Part shown: piece by piece, positions 35,101-43,286 of the stretch | Layout: each line of letters opens with the position of its first letter | Numbering within the stretch: the stretch's first letter is position 1 | From: Streptomyces rapamycinicus NRRL 5491 | GTDB lineage: Bacteria > Actinomycetota > Actinomycetes > Streptomycetales > Streptomycetaceae | Reading direction: 5' to 3' | Assembly (NCBI RefSeq): GCF_024298965.1 | Contig: NZ_CP085193.1 | Span: 7,006,001-7,070,000, forward strand | Length of the DNA: 64,000 nt | Position numbers and translations under genes: made by a program | The notes under the pieces: generated by a model | Seen by the model: the letters and a program-made list of their open reading frames with translations, nothing else | Told to the model about the DNA's origin: nothing | The model's database searches: none

Positions 35101-36627
35101 ATGTTGTCTCACATGCTGGATGCTGATCACGCGGCGGCCGACGGCGCCGACGGCGCCGGCCCGCGGATCACGCTGGACGGCCGGAGCCTACGCGTCGTGG
35201 ATGTGGCGCGTCTGGCCGACCGTCTCAGCCGGCCCGCCGCGCCCGATCCCACCGCGCTCGCCCTGGCCGAGCGTGCCTGGGAGACTGCGGACCGGCTCGC
35301 GGCCACCGGCCGCGTCTACGGGCGCAGCACCGGTGTGGGCGCCAACCGCACCGAGGACGTCGGCCCGGCCGACTCCGACCACGGGCTGCGGCTGCTGCGC
35401 AGCCACGCCGGGGCGATCGGCGCACAGCTGCCCGGCCGCGAGGTGCGCGCCATGATGGCCGTCCGCGCCAATCAGCTGCTGGCGGGTGGTGCCGGGCTGC
35501 GCCCCGCCGTCGTCACCGCGCTCGTCGAGGGCCTCGACAGCGGCGCCCACCCGGTGATCAACGAATACGGCGCGGTCGGCACCGGGGACCTCGCCGCGCT
35601 CGCCCAGACCGGTCTGGCGCTCGTCGGCGAGCACCCCTGGGACCTCACCGAGGCCGTCCCGGGCCGTCGCGCCCCCGACCCCATCACGCTCGACAGCAAC
35701 GACGCCCTGGCGCTCATCAGCAGCAACGCCCTCACCCTCGGCCAGTCCGCGCTCGCCCTCGCCGAGCTGCGGCGGCTGCTGTCCGCCTCGCTCGCCGTGG
35801 CCGCGCTCTCGCTGATCGCGGTCGGCGGCTCGTACGAGGCGTACGCCGAACCCGTCCACGCGTCCCGGCCGCACCCCGGCTCCGTCGCGGCCGCCGCCCG
35901 GATGCGCGCCCTGCTCGGCGCCCCGCCCCGGCCCACCCCGCCGCTGGGCCGCATCCAGGACCCGTACGGCTTCCGCTGTCTGCCGCAGATCCACGGACCG
36001 GCGCTGGACGCGGCGGACGCGCTGGAGCGGGTGCTGGCCGTCGAGTTCAACGCGGCCGCCGAGAACCCGCTGATCAGCTCCACCGACGAGGCCGCCTACC
36101 ACCACGGCAACTTCTACGCCGCGCACACCGCCCTCGCCCTGGACCACTTCCGGCTCGCCGCGCTCCAGACCGCCCGGCTCTCCACGGCCCGGCTCGCCGC
36201 GCTCAGCGAACCCGACTTCACCCGGCTGCGCCCCTTCCTCGGTGACGCCGCGCCCGCGAGCTCGGGCGTGATGATCCTCGAATACGCGGCGGGGGCTGCT
36301 CTCGGCGAGATGCGGGCGGTCTCCCACCCCGCCTCGCTGGGCCACGCCGTGCTCTCGCGCGGGGTGGAGGAACAAGCCAGTTTCGCCTCGCTCGGCGCCC
36401 GCCAGACGCTGCGGGTGGCCGACCACTACCGGCTGGTGCTGGGCTGCGAACTCGTGGCGGCCATACGGGCGTTGCGCCAGCGCGGTCTTGAGCCGGACCC
36501 GGAGCTCCCGGCCGGTGTGGCCTTCGCCCTGGCGTCGGAAGTGCTCGATCCGCGGATGGAGGACCGGCCGTTGACGGAGGATGTGGCGGTGGCCGCGCGT
36601 CTGCTCGACCGGCTGGCGGGGGCCTGA
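35101..36627 (+). CDS. Histidine ammonia-lyase homologue with altered MIO triad (Gly-Thr-Gly)
   Basis: This is a 508-residue member of the aromatic amino acid lyase family. Conserved active-site parts are VYGRSTGVGANR (catalytic Tyr region), PHPG..GRIQDPYGFRCLPQIHG (Tyr and Arg), FNAAAENPLIS, and SRGVEEQASFAS (Glu). However, the segment that forms the MIO cofactor, normally ASGDLAPL, reads GTGDLAAL (triad at 35578-35586, residues 160-162), so the Ala-Ser-Gly cyclisation is not expected. It may therefore not be an ordinary HutH. HAL homologues without MIO are known that eliminate trimethylamine from ergothioneine, and the divergent operon here imports quaternary amines. The start is uncertain: ATG 35101 follows GAGAGGGG, with alternatives at 35062 and 35113. 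An RpiR regulator follows after 31 bp. Confidence 0.8.
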   Translation: MLSHMLDADHAAADGADGAGPRITLDGRSLRVVDVARLADRLSRPAAPDPTALALAERAWETADRLAATGRVYGRSTGVGANRTEDVGPADSDHGLRLLRSHAGAIGAQLPGREVRAMMAVRANQLLAGGAGLRPAVVTALVEGLDSGAHPVINEYGAVGTGDLAALAQTGLALVGEHPWDLTEAVPGRRAPDPITLDSNDALALISSNALTLGQSALALAELRRLLSASLAVAALSLIAVGGSYEAYAEPVHASRPHPGSVAAAARMRALLGAPPRPTPPLGRIQDPYGFRCLPQIHGPALDAADALERVLAVEFNAAAENPLISSTDEAAYHHGNFYAAHTALALDHFRLAALQTARLSTARLAALSEPDFTRLRPFLGDAAPASSGVMILEYAAGAALGEMRAVSHPASLGHAVLSRGVEEQASFASLGARQTLRVADHYRLVLGCELVAAIRALRQRGLEPDPELPAGVAFALASEVLDPRMEDRPLTEDVAVAARLLDRLAGA

Positions 36628-36658
36628 GGGACGAGGGTACGAGGGTCAGGAGGACGTG

Positions 36659-37603
36659 ATGAGTACGGAGCACGGGGTGAGCGACGGGGTGGGCGGTGCG
36701 CGGGTGACGCAGGTGGAAGAGGACGTCACGGCGGTGTCGGCGGGGGTGCCGGGCGTCTCGGCCGCTTCCGGCGCCTCGACCGCCGCCCGGCTGCAGGCGC
36801 TCTTCGAGGGCCACCGGCTGACCCCGACCCAGCGGCGGATCGCCCACTGCATGGTGCGGCGGGCCGCGGACGCGCCGTTCCTCTCCAGCGTCGAGCTGGC
36901 CGAGCTCGCGGGCGTCAGCCAGCCGTCCGTGACCCGCTTCGCGGTCGCCCTCGGCTTCGACGGCTATCCGGCGCTGCGCAAGCATCTGCGCGATGTCGCG
37001 CCCGCCGAGCCGGAGGCGGACGAGGGGTCGTACAACGAGTATCAGCAGGCCGTGCAGTCCGAGATCGACAATCTGCGCCATCTCGCCGCGCTGCTGGCCG
37101 ACCCCGCCCCGGTCGTCCGCGCCGGCCGGCTGCTCGCCGAGTCCCGTCCGCTGCCGGTCCTCGGGCTGCGCGCCGCCTCCGCGCAGGCCCGCGGCTTCAG
37201 CTACTTCGCGCGCAAGGTCCATCCGGACGTCCGGCTGCTCGACGAGGGCGGCACGATGCTCGACGACCGCGTGGACGCGGCGAAGCGCGCGGGCGCCACG
37301 GCGCTGCTGTGCTTCGCGCTGCCGCGGCATCCGCGCGAGGTCGTGGAGGGACTGGAGTACGCCCAGGAGGCGGGCCTGACCGTGGTCACCGTCGCCGACA
37401 GCGCCTTCGCCCCGGTCGCCCGCCACAGCGATCTGCTGCTGCCCGCGGCTGTCGGCACGGGCCTGGCCTTCGACACCGCGTGTGCGCCGATGCTGCTGGG
37501 GCGCGTGCTGCTGGAGGCGATGTGCGACGCGCTGCCGGACGCGCAGGCGCGGCTGGAGGAGTTCGACGCGAAGGCGGCGGAGCGGGGCCTGTTCGTGGAG
37601 TGA
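36659..37603 (+). CDS. MurR/RpiR family transcriptional regulator
   Basis: This is a 314-residue regulator. A low-complexity start (about 1-40) precedes the RpiR helix-turn-helix domain: LTPTQRRIAHCMVRRAADAPFLSSVELAELAGVSQPSVTRFAVALGFDGYPALRKHLRD (about 55-115). A SIS sugar/phospho-metabolite-binding domain follows (about 145-290), with VLGLRAASAQARGFSYFARKVHPDVRLLDEGG and TALLCFALPRHPREVVEGLEYAQEAGLTVVTVAD. The ATG has CAGGAGGAC upstream and lies 31 bp after the HAL-like gene, so the two are probably cotranscribed. It is a good candidate for local control of the HAL-like gene and the divergent importer. Its effector is unknown; it need not be a sugar. Confidence 0.9.
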   Translation: MSTEHGVSDGVGGARVTQVEEDVTAVSAGVPGVSAASGASTAARLQALFEGHRLTPTQRRIAHCMVRRAADAPFLSSVELAELAGVSQPSVTRFAVALGFDGYPALRKHLRDVAPAEPEADEGSYNEYQQAVQSEIDNLRHLAALLADPAPVVRAGRLLAESRPLPVLGLRAASAQARGFSYFARKVHPDVRLLDEGGTMLDDRVDAAKRAGATALLCFALPRHPREVVEGLEYAQEAGLTVVTVADSAFAPVARHSDLLLPAAVGTGLAFDTACAPMLLGRVLLEAMCDALPDAQARLEEFDAKAAERGLFVE

Positions 37604-37742
37604 GCCGGGCTTCCGGGCCGGGCTTCCGGACCGCCCTGGGGGCCAACCCCCGTTCCTCTCACCGAATTCTCAGGCATCCTGGCTAGATTCCTCGATTCGA
37701 CAGGGATTTCTTCCGGGATTCACCAGGGTGAGGAGGTCGGTC

Positions 37743-38330
37743 GTGGGGCGCGGGGCGTATGCGCTGGCACGGGTGGCGGTGATCGTGAGGGCTCCCGCGG
37801 GGTGGCTGTGGTGGCCCGGTGTGCTGGCCGCGGGGATCGGGGTGCTGGTGCCGGGGTTGACCGGGCGCCGGATCGGAGTGCTCGCCGGGGCGGCGCTCTT
37901 CCTGATCGCGGGGGTCGTGGTGTTCGTGGTGCGCCGCAAGCGGTATCTGGAGCTGGCGCGCGACGCCTCGCGTGCGGGCAAGGCGGTCTTCCTCCAGGAC
38001 CGCGCGGTGACCGTAAGGACTCGGCGGCGCGCCCTGCGGTGGTGGCTGCTGCTGGCCTTCCTCGCCGCGATGGGCTCGTCCTTCGCCGTTCCGGCGGCGG
38101 GCGGCATGCTGCTGGCGGGGCTAGGGGCCGGGCTGTGGGCCAAGGCGCTGTGGCTGGGCCGCTGGGAGCGCGCGCACGACGCGCTGCTGTGGGTCCGCAC
38201 GGAACGGGTCCCTCGGGGGCGGCCCGCGGGCAAGGCGGTGGACGGCTACCAGACGACGGGGATCGTGGCCGGTGACGCGGGGCCGGGCGGCGCGAGGCGC
38301 TCCCGCGCGATGGCGGCGGCCGCGCGCTGA
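37743..38330 (+). CDS. Hypothetical integral membrane protein
   Basis: This is a 195-residue protein with four predicted membrane helices in two hairpins: PAGWLWWPGVLAAGIGVLVPGL, IGVLAGAALFLIAGVVVFVV, WWLLLAFLAAMGSSFAVPAA and GMLLAGLGAGLWAKALWLG. Each hairpin is flanked by Arg/Lys-rich loops (RRKRYLELARDASRAGK; RTRRRALR). The C-terminal 50 residues are soluble and Arg/Gly-rich. GTG 37743 has GAGGAGG at 6 bp; the open frame upstream overlaps the regulator gene in another phase and is not coding. No family was recognised. It is probably a separate transcription unit, 139 bp after the RpiR gene and just before the second palindromic element. Confidence 0.72.
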   Translation: MGRGAYALARVAVIVRAPAGWLWWPGVLAAGIGVLVPGLTGRRIGVLAGAALFLIAGVVVFVVRRKRYLELARDASRAGKAVFLQDRAVTVRTRRRALRWWLLLAFLAAMGSSFAVPAAGGMLLAGLGAGLWAKALWLGRWERAHDALLWVRTERVPRGRPAGKAVDGYQTTGIVAGDAGPGGARRSRAMAAAAR

Positions 38331-38379
38331 GGGCGCTCCGGTGGGGGTTGCCCGGTGGGGTTGCGCGGTGTGGGTTTTG

Positions 38380-38855
38380 TGCGGCGCCGTCTCGCGCCTT
38401 CGGCGCCTTTGAGCATGGGGCCGGGGGTGCCCTGGCCGGGGCCCGTCGCCGACGGTCGGCCGGTGGGGGCGGGCCCGGTCGCGGCGTCCGTTCGGCCCGG
38501 GCTTCGCGCCGATCCGGACTGCGGGGGGTACCCCTCTCGAAAACGTTTGACAAAGTAGTTGCGCCAGATCAAGTGTCTTCGTGGAGGGGGTACCTCCACC
38601 GGGGGGCCGGGTCGCCGGGCACGGAGTGGACGTCGGACCGGCCCGAACACGTCGGCTCTTCGGCGACCTGCGAGGGCGCGGTGCGGCATGGGCCAGGCCA
38701 CAGGGGCCCGCAGTCCGGCAACGGCCCCGGCTCCAGATCACAGAGGCCGCCACCGGGCTTCGCCCCCACTGACCGGTGGTCGGCGACGTGGCCCGCGCCC
38801 GCCCCCACCTGGCCCGATGCTCAATCAACGCCAGCCCGGACGAAAGCGCCACCTG
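38380..38855. repeat. Large palindromic intergenic element, copy 2
   Basis: A gene-free element of about 475 bp that shares several blocks with 24586-24968. The left end is GGCGCCGTCTCGCGCCTTCGGCGCC followed by TTTGAGCA; the inner flank is TCCGGACTGCGG..CCCTCTCGAAAAC; the right end holds GCTCAAT..CGAAAG..CACCTG. The core (38535-38590) is again TCTCGAAA..TTTGA..TCAAG..TTCG. In this copy the loop carries TAGTTGCGC, whereas copy 1 carries its reverse complement GCGCAACTA, although the outer ends have the same orientation. The arms are less perfect than in copy 1. No gene or transposase is present, and 38331-38912 holds nothing else that I can support. Confidence 0.8.
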
Positions 38856-38912
38856 TGCGGCGGACTTCGGAGCCCACAGCCTGGGCACCCCACAGCCTGG
38901 GCACCCCGCGCC

Positions 38913-40268
38913 CTACCGCAACCGGCTCAGACCCAGCGCGTGCTTCGCGCCGCTCTCGGCCACGATCTCGTCCACCGTCTGCGGCTCCCGTACCGTCGCG
39001 AAGCGCACATCGGCGCTCGTCGCGTCGAAGCCGTAGATCCCCGGGCGGGGCAGGCTGTTGTACGCGAAGTGGTTGGAGAAGTAGTACGCGCCGGTGTCGA
39101 GCAGGGCGACCAGGTCGCCCGCCGCCAGCTCCGGCAGTGGCCGGTCGCGTGCGACCAGGTCGCCCGCGAAGCAGCAGGGACCGGCGATGTCCTGGGGGAC
39201 CGGGCCGTCGCCGGTCTCCGCCTTGGGGCGGCCCTCCGCGTCGTAGGCCAGGACGCGCAGCGGCCAGGCTTCCGGAGCGAAGACCGTACGGGTGGCGAGC
39301 TGGGCGCCCGCGTGGGTGACCGCGATCGGGCGGCCGCCCGCGGACTTGGCGTATTCGACCCGGGCCAGCACCAGGCCGGACTTGGCGAGCAGGGACCGTC
39401 CGAACTCGGTCACCAGCTTGTACCGCCCGTCGAGGAGCCCCGGCACGGTGGCCCGCAGCAGCTGGGCGTACTCCCGGTAGCCGGGGGTGATCTCGTCGGA
39501 GGCGAAGTTCACGGGGAGGCCGCCGCCGATGTCGAGGGCGTCGATCTGCTGCCGGCCGGCCGCCTCGTTGATCTCCTCGGCCAGTTCGTAGGCCGCCCGT
39601 ATGCCCGCCGCCATCAGCTCCAGCGGACAGCCCTGGGAGCCGACGTGCGCGTGCAGCCGGGTCAGCCACGGGCGCTCGGCGAAGGCGCGCACGACCCACG
39701 CGCGCGCCCCCGGGTCCTGGAGGGCCACGCCGAACTTGGAGGTCGCGGTGGCCGTGCTCATCGCGTCGATGCTGCCGCCGCCCACCTGCGGGTTGACCCG
39801 AAGGCCCAGGGGCGAGGGCGGGGCCGCGCGGTGCCCCACCAGCGCGTCGAGCCGCTCCAGCTCCTGGGGGTTGTCGGCGTTGACGGCGATGCCCAGGTCG
39901 AGGGCCTCGCGCAGCTCAGCGGTGGTCTTGGCGGGGGAGTCCAGGACGATCCGGTCGGGCGTCACCCCCGCCGCACGGGCCAGCGCCAGTTCGCCGGGGC
40001 TGGCCACCTCGCAGCCCAGGCCCTCGTCGGCCAGCAGCCGCAGGACGGGGACGAGCGCGGCCGCCTTGACCGCGAAGGCGTGCAGGACGGGGGTGCCGGG
40101 CGCGACGACCTCCTCGAAGGCCTCGCGCAGCCCGGCGGCCGCGGAGCGGATCCCGGCCACGTCCAGCAGCCCCACGACGGGCTGGTCCGGGCCCAGCAGC
40201 CGCTGCTCCACGGCCGCCCGTACGGCCTGTTCGCGCCGGGTGGCCATCGCAACCGCTTTCAAAGTCAT
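38913..40268 (-). CDS. Fold-type III PLP decarboxylase (diaminopimelate decarboxylase-like)
   Basis: This is a 451-residue protein of the alanine racemase-fold decarboxylases. The PLP lysine is in HAFAVKAAALVPVLRLLADEGLGCEVASPGEL. The barrel has HAHVGSQG, LDIGGGLPVNF (phosphate-binding Gly loop) and VTEFGRSLLAKSG in place of the usual EPGR. The C-terminal domain has CCFAGDLVARDR (catalytic Cys region, CxxxD) and GAYYFSNHFAYNSLPRPGIYGF (Tyr at the dimer interface). It is more distant than housekeeping LysA, so substrates such as a modified diamino acid are possible. The start is uncertain: ATG 40268 and ATG 40247 are both weakly supported. It is transcribed in the same direction as the MDR gene upstream (111-bp gap) and towards the palindromic element. 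Confidence 0.82.
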   Translation of the reverse strand: MTLKAVAMATRREQAVRAAVEQRLLGPDQPVVGLLDVAGIRSAAAGLREAFEEVVAPGTPVLHAFAVKAAALVPVLRLLADEGLGCEVASPGELALARAAGVTPDRIVLDSPAKTTAELREALDLGIAVNADNPQELERLDALVGHRAAPPSPLGLRVNPQVGGGSIDAMSTATATSKFGVALQDPGARAWVVRAFAERPWLTRLHAHVGSQGCPLELMAAGIRAAYELAEEINEAAGRQQIDALDIGGGLPVNFASDEITPGYREYAQLLRATVPGLLDGRYKLVTEFGRSLLAKSGLVLARVEYAKSAGGRPIAVTHAGAQLATRTVFAPEAWPLRVLAYDAEGRPKAETGDGPVPQDIAGPCCFAGDLVARDRPLPELAAGDLVALLDTGAYYFSNHFAYNSLPRPGIYGFDATSADVRFATVREPQTVDEIVAESGAKHALGLSRLR

Positions 40269-40379
40269 GCTTTCAGCCAACCATCCGGAACGGCCGCGGA
40301 CCAGCTCCGGGGGGCGCTCCGGCGGGCGGGGCCGTGCGGTCGCGGGGAGCGCGGCCCCTGGCCCCGGGCCGACCCGGCC

Positions 40380-41396
40380 CTACAGCTCCACCAGCACCGC
40401 CCCGAGGTGGCGGCCCGCCACCAGCTCGCACAGCGCGCCCGGCGCCCGGTCGATCCCCGTCAGCCGGGTGTACGGGTAGGTGAGCGCGCCCTCGCGCAGC
40501 GCACGGCCGAACTCGTTCAGGTACCCGGGCATGGCGTCCTGGTGGTCCACCGCGCTGATGCCGCGCAGCGTGATGCTCCGGGTGATCAGGGCCAGGGTGC
40601 TGATCGCGGTCGGGGCCAGCGCGTCGTCGGACAGCTGTGCGGCCAGCGCCCCGACCAGGGCGAACCGGGCGTTGCGGCGGGCCAGCGCCAGGGCGGCTCT
40701 CAGCTGCTCGCCGCCGACGGTGTCGAAGAGGACGTCGATGCCGTCGGGGGCGGCCGCGCGCAGCTGCTCCTCGATCGATCCGTCGCCGCGCAGGACGACC
40801 GCGTCATAGCCCAGCTCCCGCGTCAGCCGGTCGGCCTTGTGCCGGGAGCCGGTGGAGCCGATGACCCGTGCGGCGCCGTGCAGCCGGGCGAACTGTCCGG
40901 CCAGGGAGCCCACTCCGCCCGCCGCGCCGGTGACGAACACCGTGTCGCCGCGCCGCACCCCGGCCCCGCGCACCACCCCCAGCCAGGCGGTGAACCCCTG
41001 CGAGAGATGGGCGGCGGGGTCCGGCAGCACCTCGGGGTCGACGGGCGAGACCTCGGGGGCGTTCAGGACCGCGTACTCGCGCCAGCCCGCGCGGTGGCGG
41101 ACGAGGGTTCCGGGGGCGAGATCCGTGCCCGGCGCCCGGACCACCTCGCCGAGGGCCGCGCCCCGCATCACCTCGCCCGCCTTGTGCAGCAGCTGGGGCA
41201 GGCCGAAGGCGTCCGGGTCGGCCGGCGTGAGCGGGCGCATCACGGCGGCGACGCTCATCAGCCGGTTGCGCACCAGCACCTGACCGGGGCGGGGGGTGGG
41301 GACGGGAGCGGTGACGACCTCGAAGTGACCGGGGGTGAGCTCCCCGTCGGGCAGAGCCGCCAGACGGACCTCGCGGTGGGTGGCGGGGAGGGACAC
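40380..41396 (-). CDS. MDR-superfamily NADPH-dependent oxidoreductase
   Basis: This is a 338-residue zinc-independent medium-chain reductase of the curcumin/leukotriene B4 reductase group. It has PGQVLVRNRLMSVAAVMRPLT at the start, LSQGFTAWLGVVRGAGVRRGDTVFVTGAAGGVGSLAGQFARLHGAARVIGSTGS (the AAxGxxG cofactor loop), and GIDVLFDTVGGEQLRAALALARRNARFALVGA. No zinc-ligand cysteines are seen. These enzymes reduce alpha,beta-unsaturated ketones and aldehydes with NADPH. GTG 41396 was chosen because GAGGAG lies 6 bp upstream; a GTG nine codons earlier is less likely. It is divergent from hutU, so both promoters lie within 230 bp. Confidence 0.87.
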   Translation of the reverse strand: MSLPATHREVRLAALPDGELTPGHFEVVTAPVPTPRPGQVLVRNRLMSVAAVMRPLTPADPDAFGLPQLLHKAGEVMRGAALGEVVRAPGTDLAPGTLVRHRAGWREYAVLNAPEVSPVDPEVLPDPAAHLSQGFTAWLGVVRGAGVRRGDTVFVTGAAGGVGSLAGQFARLHGAARVIGSTGSRHKADRLTRELGYDAVVLRGDGSIEEQLRAAAPDGIDVLFDTVGGEQLRAALALARRNARFALVGALAAQLSDDALAPTAISTLALITRSITLRGISAVDHQDAMPGYLNEFGRALREGALTYPYTRLTGIDRAPGALCELVAGRHLGAVLVEL

Positions 41397-41562
41397 GGAG
41401 GGCTCCTCGGCGGGCGGGGACACGACCTGGTGACGCTACCCCGTGGCCCGGGGCGGGTAGGCCGCGACCAGCACGGGGAGTCCGCGCCGCTGAACCACCT
41501 GGGCGTATGCGGAGCCCCACGGTATTGACTAGTCATATTCATCGGCATCAAGATGTGAATAA

Positions 41563-41607
41563 GTCGATCCAGTCGATGTGGTCGACGCAGTCGAACCAGT
41601 TGATGGC
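41563..41607. repeat. Five 9-bp repeats upstream of hutU
   Basis: Five consecutive 9-bp units begin GTCGA or GTTGA: GTCGATCCA, GTCGATGTG, GTCGACGCA, GTCGAACCA, GTTGATGGC. They end 17 bp before the hutU start and just before its ribosome site (GGGAGG, 41611-41616). The hutU frame does not include them. A short palindrome GACTAGTC (41527-41534) lies upstream. The array could be an operator for hut control or a structural leader element. Confidence 0.7.
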
Positions 41608-41624
41608 ACAGGGAGGCTTGGCCC

Positions 41625-43286
41625 ATGACAGGACCGCGACCCGTACGGGCGCCGCGTGGTGCAGAGCTCAGCGCCCTTGGGTGGCAGCAGGAAGCCGCCC
41701 TTCGGATGCTGCAGAACAACCTCGATCCGGAGGTCGCCGAGCACCCCGACAAGCTCGTCGTCTACGGCGGCACCGGTAAGGCGGCCCGCGACTGGCGTTC
41801 GTTCGACGCCATGGTCCGCACCCTGCGCACGCTGAAGCAGGACGAGACGATGCTGGTCCAGTCGGGCCGCCCCGTGGGCGTCATGCAGACCCACGAATGG
41901 GCGCCTCGGGTGCTGATCGCCAACTCCAACCTCGTCGGCGACTGGGCCAACTGGGAGGAGTTCCGCCGCCTGGAGGCGCTGGGTCTGACCATGTACGGCC
42001 AGATGACCGCCGGCTCCTGGATCTACATCGGCACCCAGGGCATCCTCCAGGGCACGTACGAGACCTTCGCCGCGGTCGCCGCGAAGAAGTTCAGCGGTAC
42101 CTTGGCCGGGACGATCACCCTCACCGCGGGCCTCGGCGGCATGGGCGGCGCCCAGCCGCTGGCGGTCACGATGAACGACGGCGTCGCGATCTGCGTCGAC
42201 TGCGATCCGCGCGCCATCGAGCGCCGTATCGAACACCGCTACCTGGACGTCCGCGCCGACAGCCTGGACCACGCGCTCCAGCTCGCGACCGAGGCCCGGG
42301 ACGCCCGGCGACCCCTGTCGATCGGCGTGCTGGGGAACGCGGCCGAACTGGTCCCGCAGCTCCTCGCGATGAACGCCCCGATCGACATCGTCACCGACCA
42401 GACCAGCGCCCACGACCCGCTGTCGTACCTGCCGGTCGGCGTGGACTTCGACGAGATGGCCTCGTACGCCACCGAGAAGCCCGCCGACTTCACCCAGCGG
42501 GCGCGCGAGTCGATGGCCAAGCACGTGGAGGCCATGGTCGGCTTCATGGACGCGGGCGCCGAGGTCTTCGACTACGGCAACTCCATCCGCGGCGAGGCAA
42601 AGCTGGCGGGCTTCGAGCGGGCCTTCGCCTTCCCCGGCTTCGTCCCCGCCTACATCCGGCCGCTCTTCTGCGAGGGCAAGGGCCCGTTCCGCTGGGCGGC
42701 CCTGTCCGGCGACCCGAAGGACATCGCCGCCACGGACAAGGCGATCCTGGAGCTCTTCCCGGAGAACGAGTCGCTGGCCCGCTGGATCAAGATGGCGCAG
42801 GAGCGGGTCCACTTCCAGGGGCTGCCCGCCCGGATCTGCTGGCTCGGCTACGGCGAGCGCGACAAGGCGGGCGAGCGCTTCAACGAGATGGTCGCCGACG
42901 GCACCCTCGCCGCACCGCTGGCGATCGGCCGCGACCACCTCGACTGCGGCTCGGTGGCCTCCCCGTACCGCGAGACCGAGGCCATGCTGGACGGCTCGGA
43001 CGCGATCGCCGACTGGCCACTGCTCAACGCCATGGTCAACGTCGCCTCGGGCGCCTCCTGGGTCTCCATCCACCACGGCGGCGGCGTCGGCATGGGCCGC
43101 TCGATCCACGCGGGGCAGGTCACGGTCGCCGACGGCACGGCGCTCGCGGGCGAGAAGATCCGCCGCGTTCTGACGAACGACCCCGGCATGGGCGTCATCC
43201 GCCACGTGGACGCGGGCTACGACCGAGCGGACGAGGTAGCGGAGGAGCGGAACGTCAGGATCCCCATGAGGGAGAAGGATAAGTGA
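41625..43286 (+). CDS. hutU: Urocanate hydratase
   Basis: This 553-residue enzyme converts urocanate to imidazolone propionate, the second step of histidine breakdown, with tightly bound NAD+. It has [26 protein letters not shown] near the N-terminus, [26 protein letters not shown], the NAD-domain run [23 protein letters not shown], and the urocanase signature [19 protein letters not shown]. The length is normal for the family. ATG 41625 has GGGAGG at 8 bp. It is the first gene of a four-gene operon and overlaps the next by 4 bp. HutH proper is not in this window; in S. coelicolor I recall it elsewhere (SCO4932). Confidence 0.97.
   Translation: MTGPRPVRAPRGAELSALGWQQEAALRMLQNNLDPEVAEHPDKLVVYGGTGKAARDWRSFDAMVRTLRTLKQDETMLVQSGRPVGVMQTHEWAPRVLIANSNLVGDWANWEEFRRLEALGLTMYGQMTAGSWIYIGTQGILQGTYETFAAVAAKKFSGTLAGTITLTAGLGGMGGAQPLAVTMNDGVAICVDCDPRAIERRIEHRYLDVRADSLDHALQLATEARDARRPLSIGVLGNAAELVPQLLAMNAPIDIVTDQTSAHDPLSYLPVGVDFDEMASYATEKPADFTQRARESMAKHVEAMVGFMDAGAEVFDYGNSIRGEAKLAGFERAFAFPGFVPAYIRPLFCEGKGPFRWAALSGDPKDIAATDKAILELFPENESLARWIKMAQERVHFQGLPARICWLGYGERDKAGERFNEMVADGTLAAPLAIGRDHLDCGSVASPYRETEAMLDGSDAIADWPLLNAMVNVASGASWVSIHHGGGVGMGRSIHAGQVTVADGTALAGEKIRRVLTNDPGMGVIRHVDAGYDRADEVAEERNVRIPMREKDK

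Noticed and set aside
36218..37426. 402-codon minus-strand frame opposite the RpiR regulator
   Set aside because: It overlaps the HAL-like and RpiR genes, which have clear domains and ribosome sites.
33799..38330. The HAL-like gene as the housekeeping hutH
   Set aside because: The MIO triad is altered and the gene is not in the hut operon; I kept it as a homologue without the symbol.
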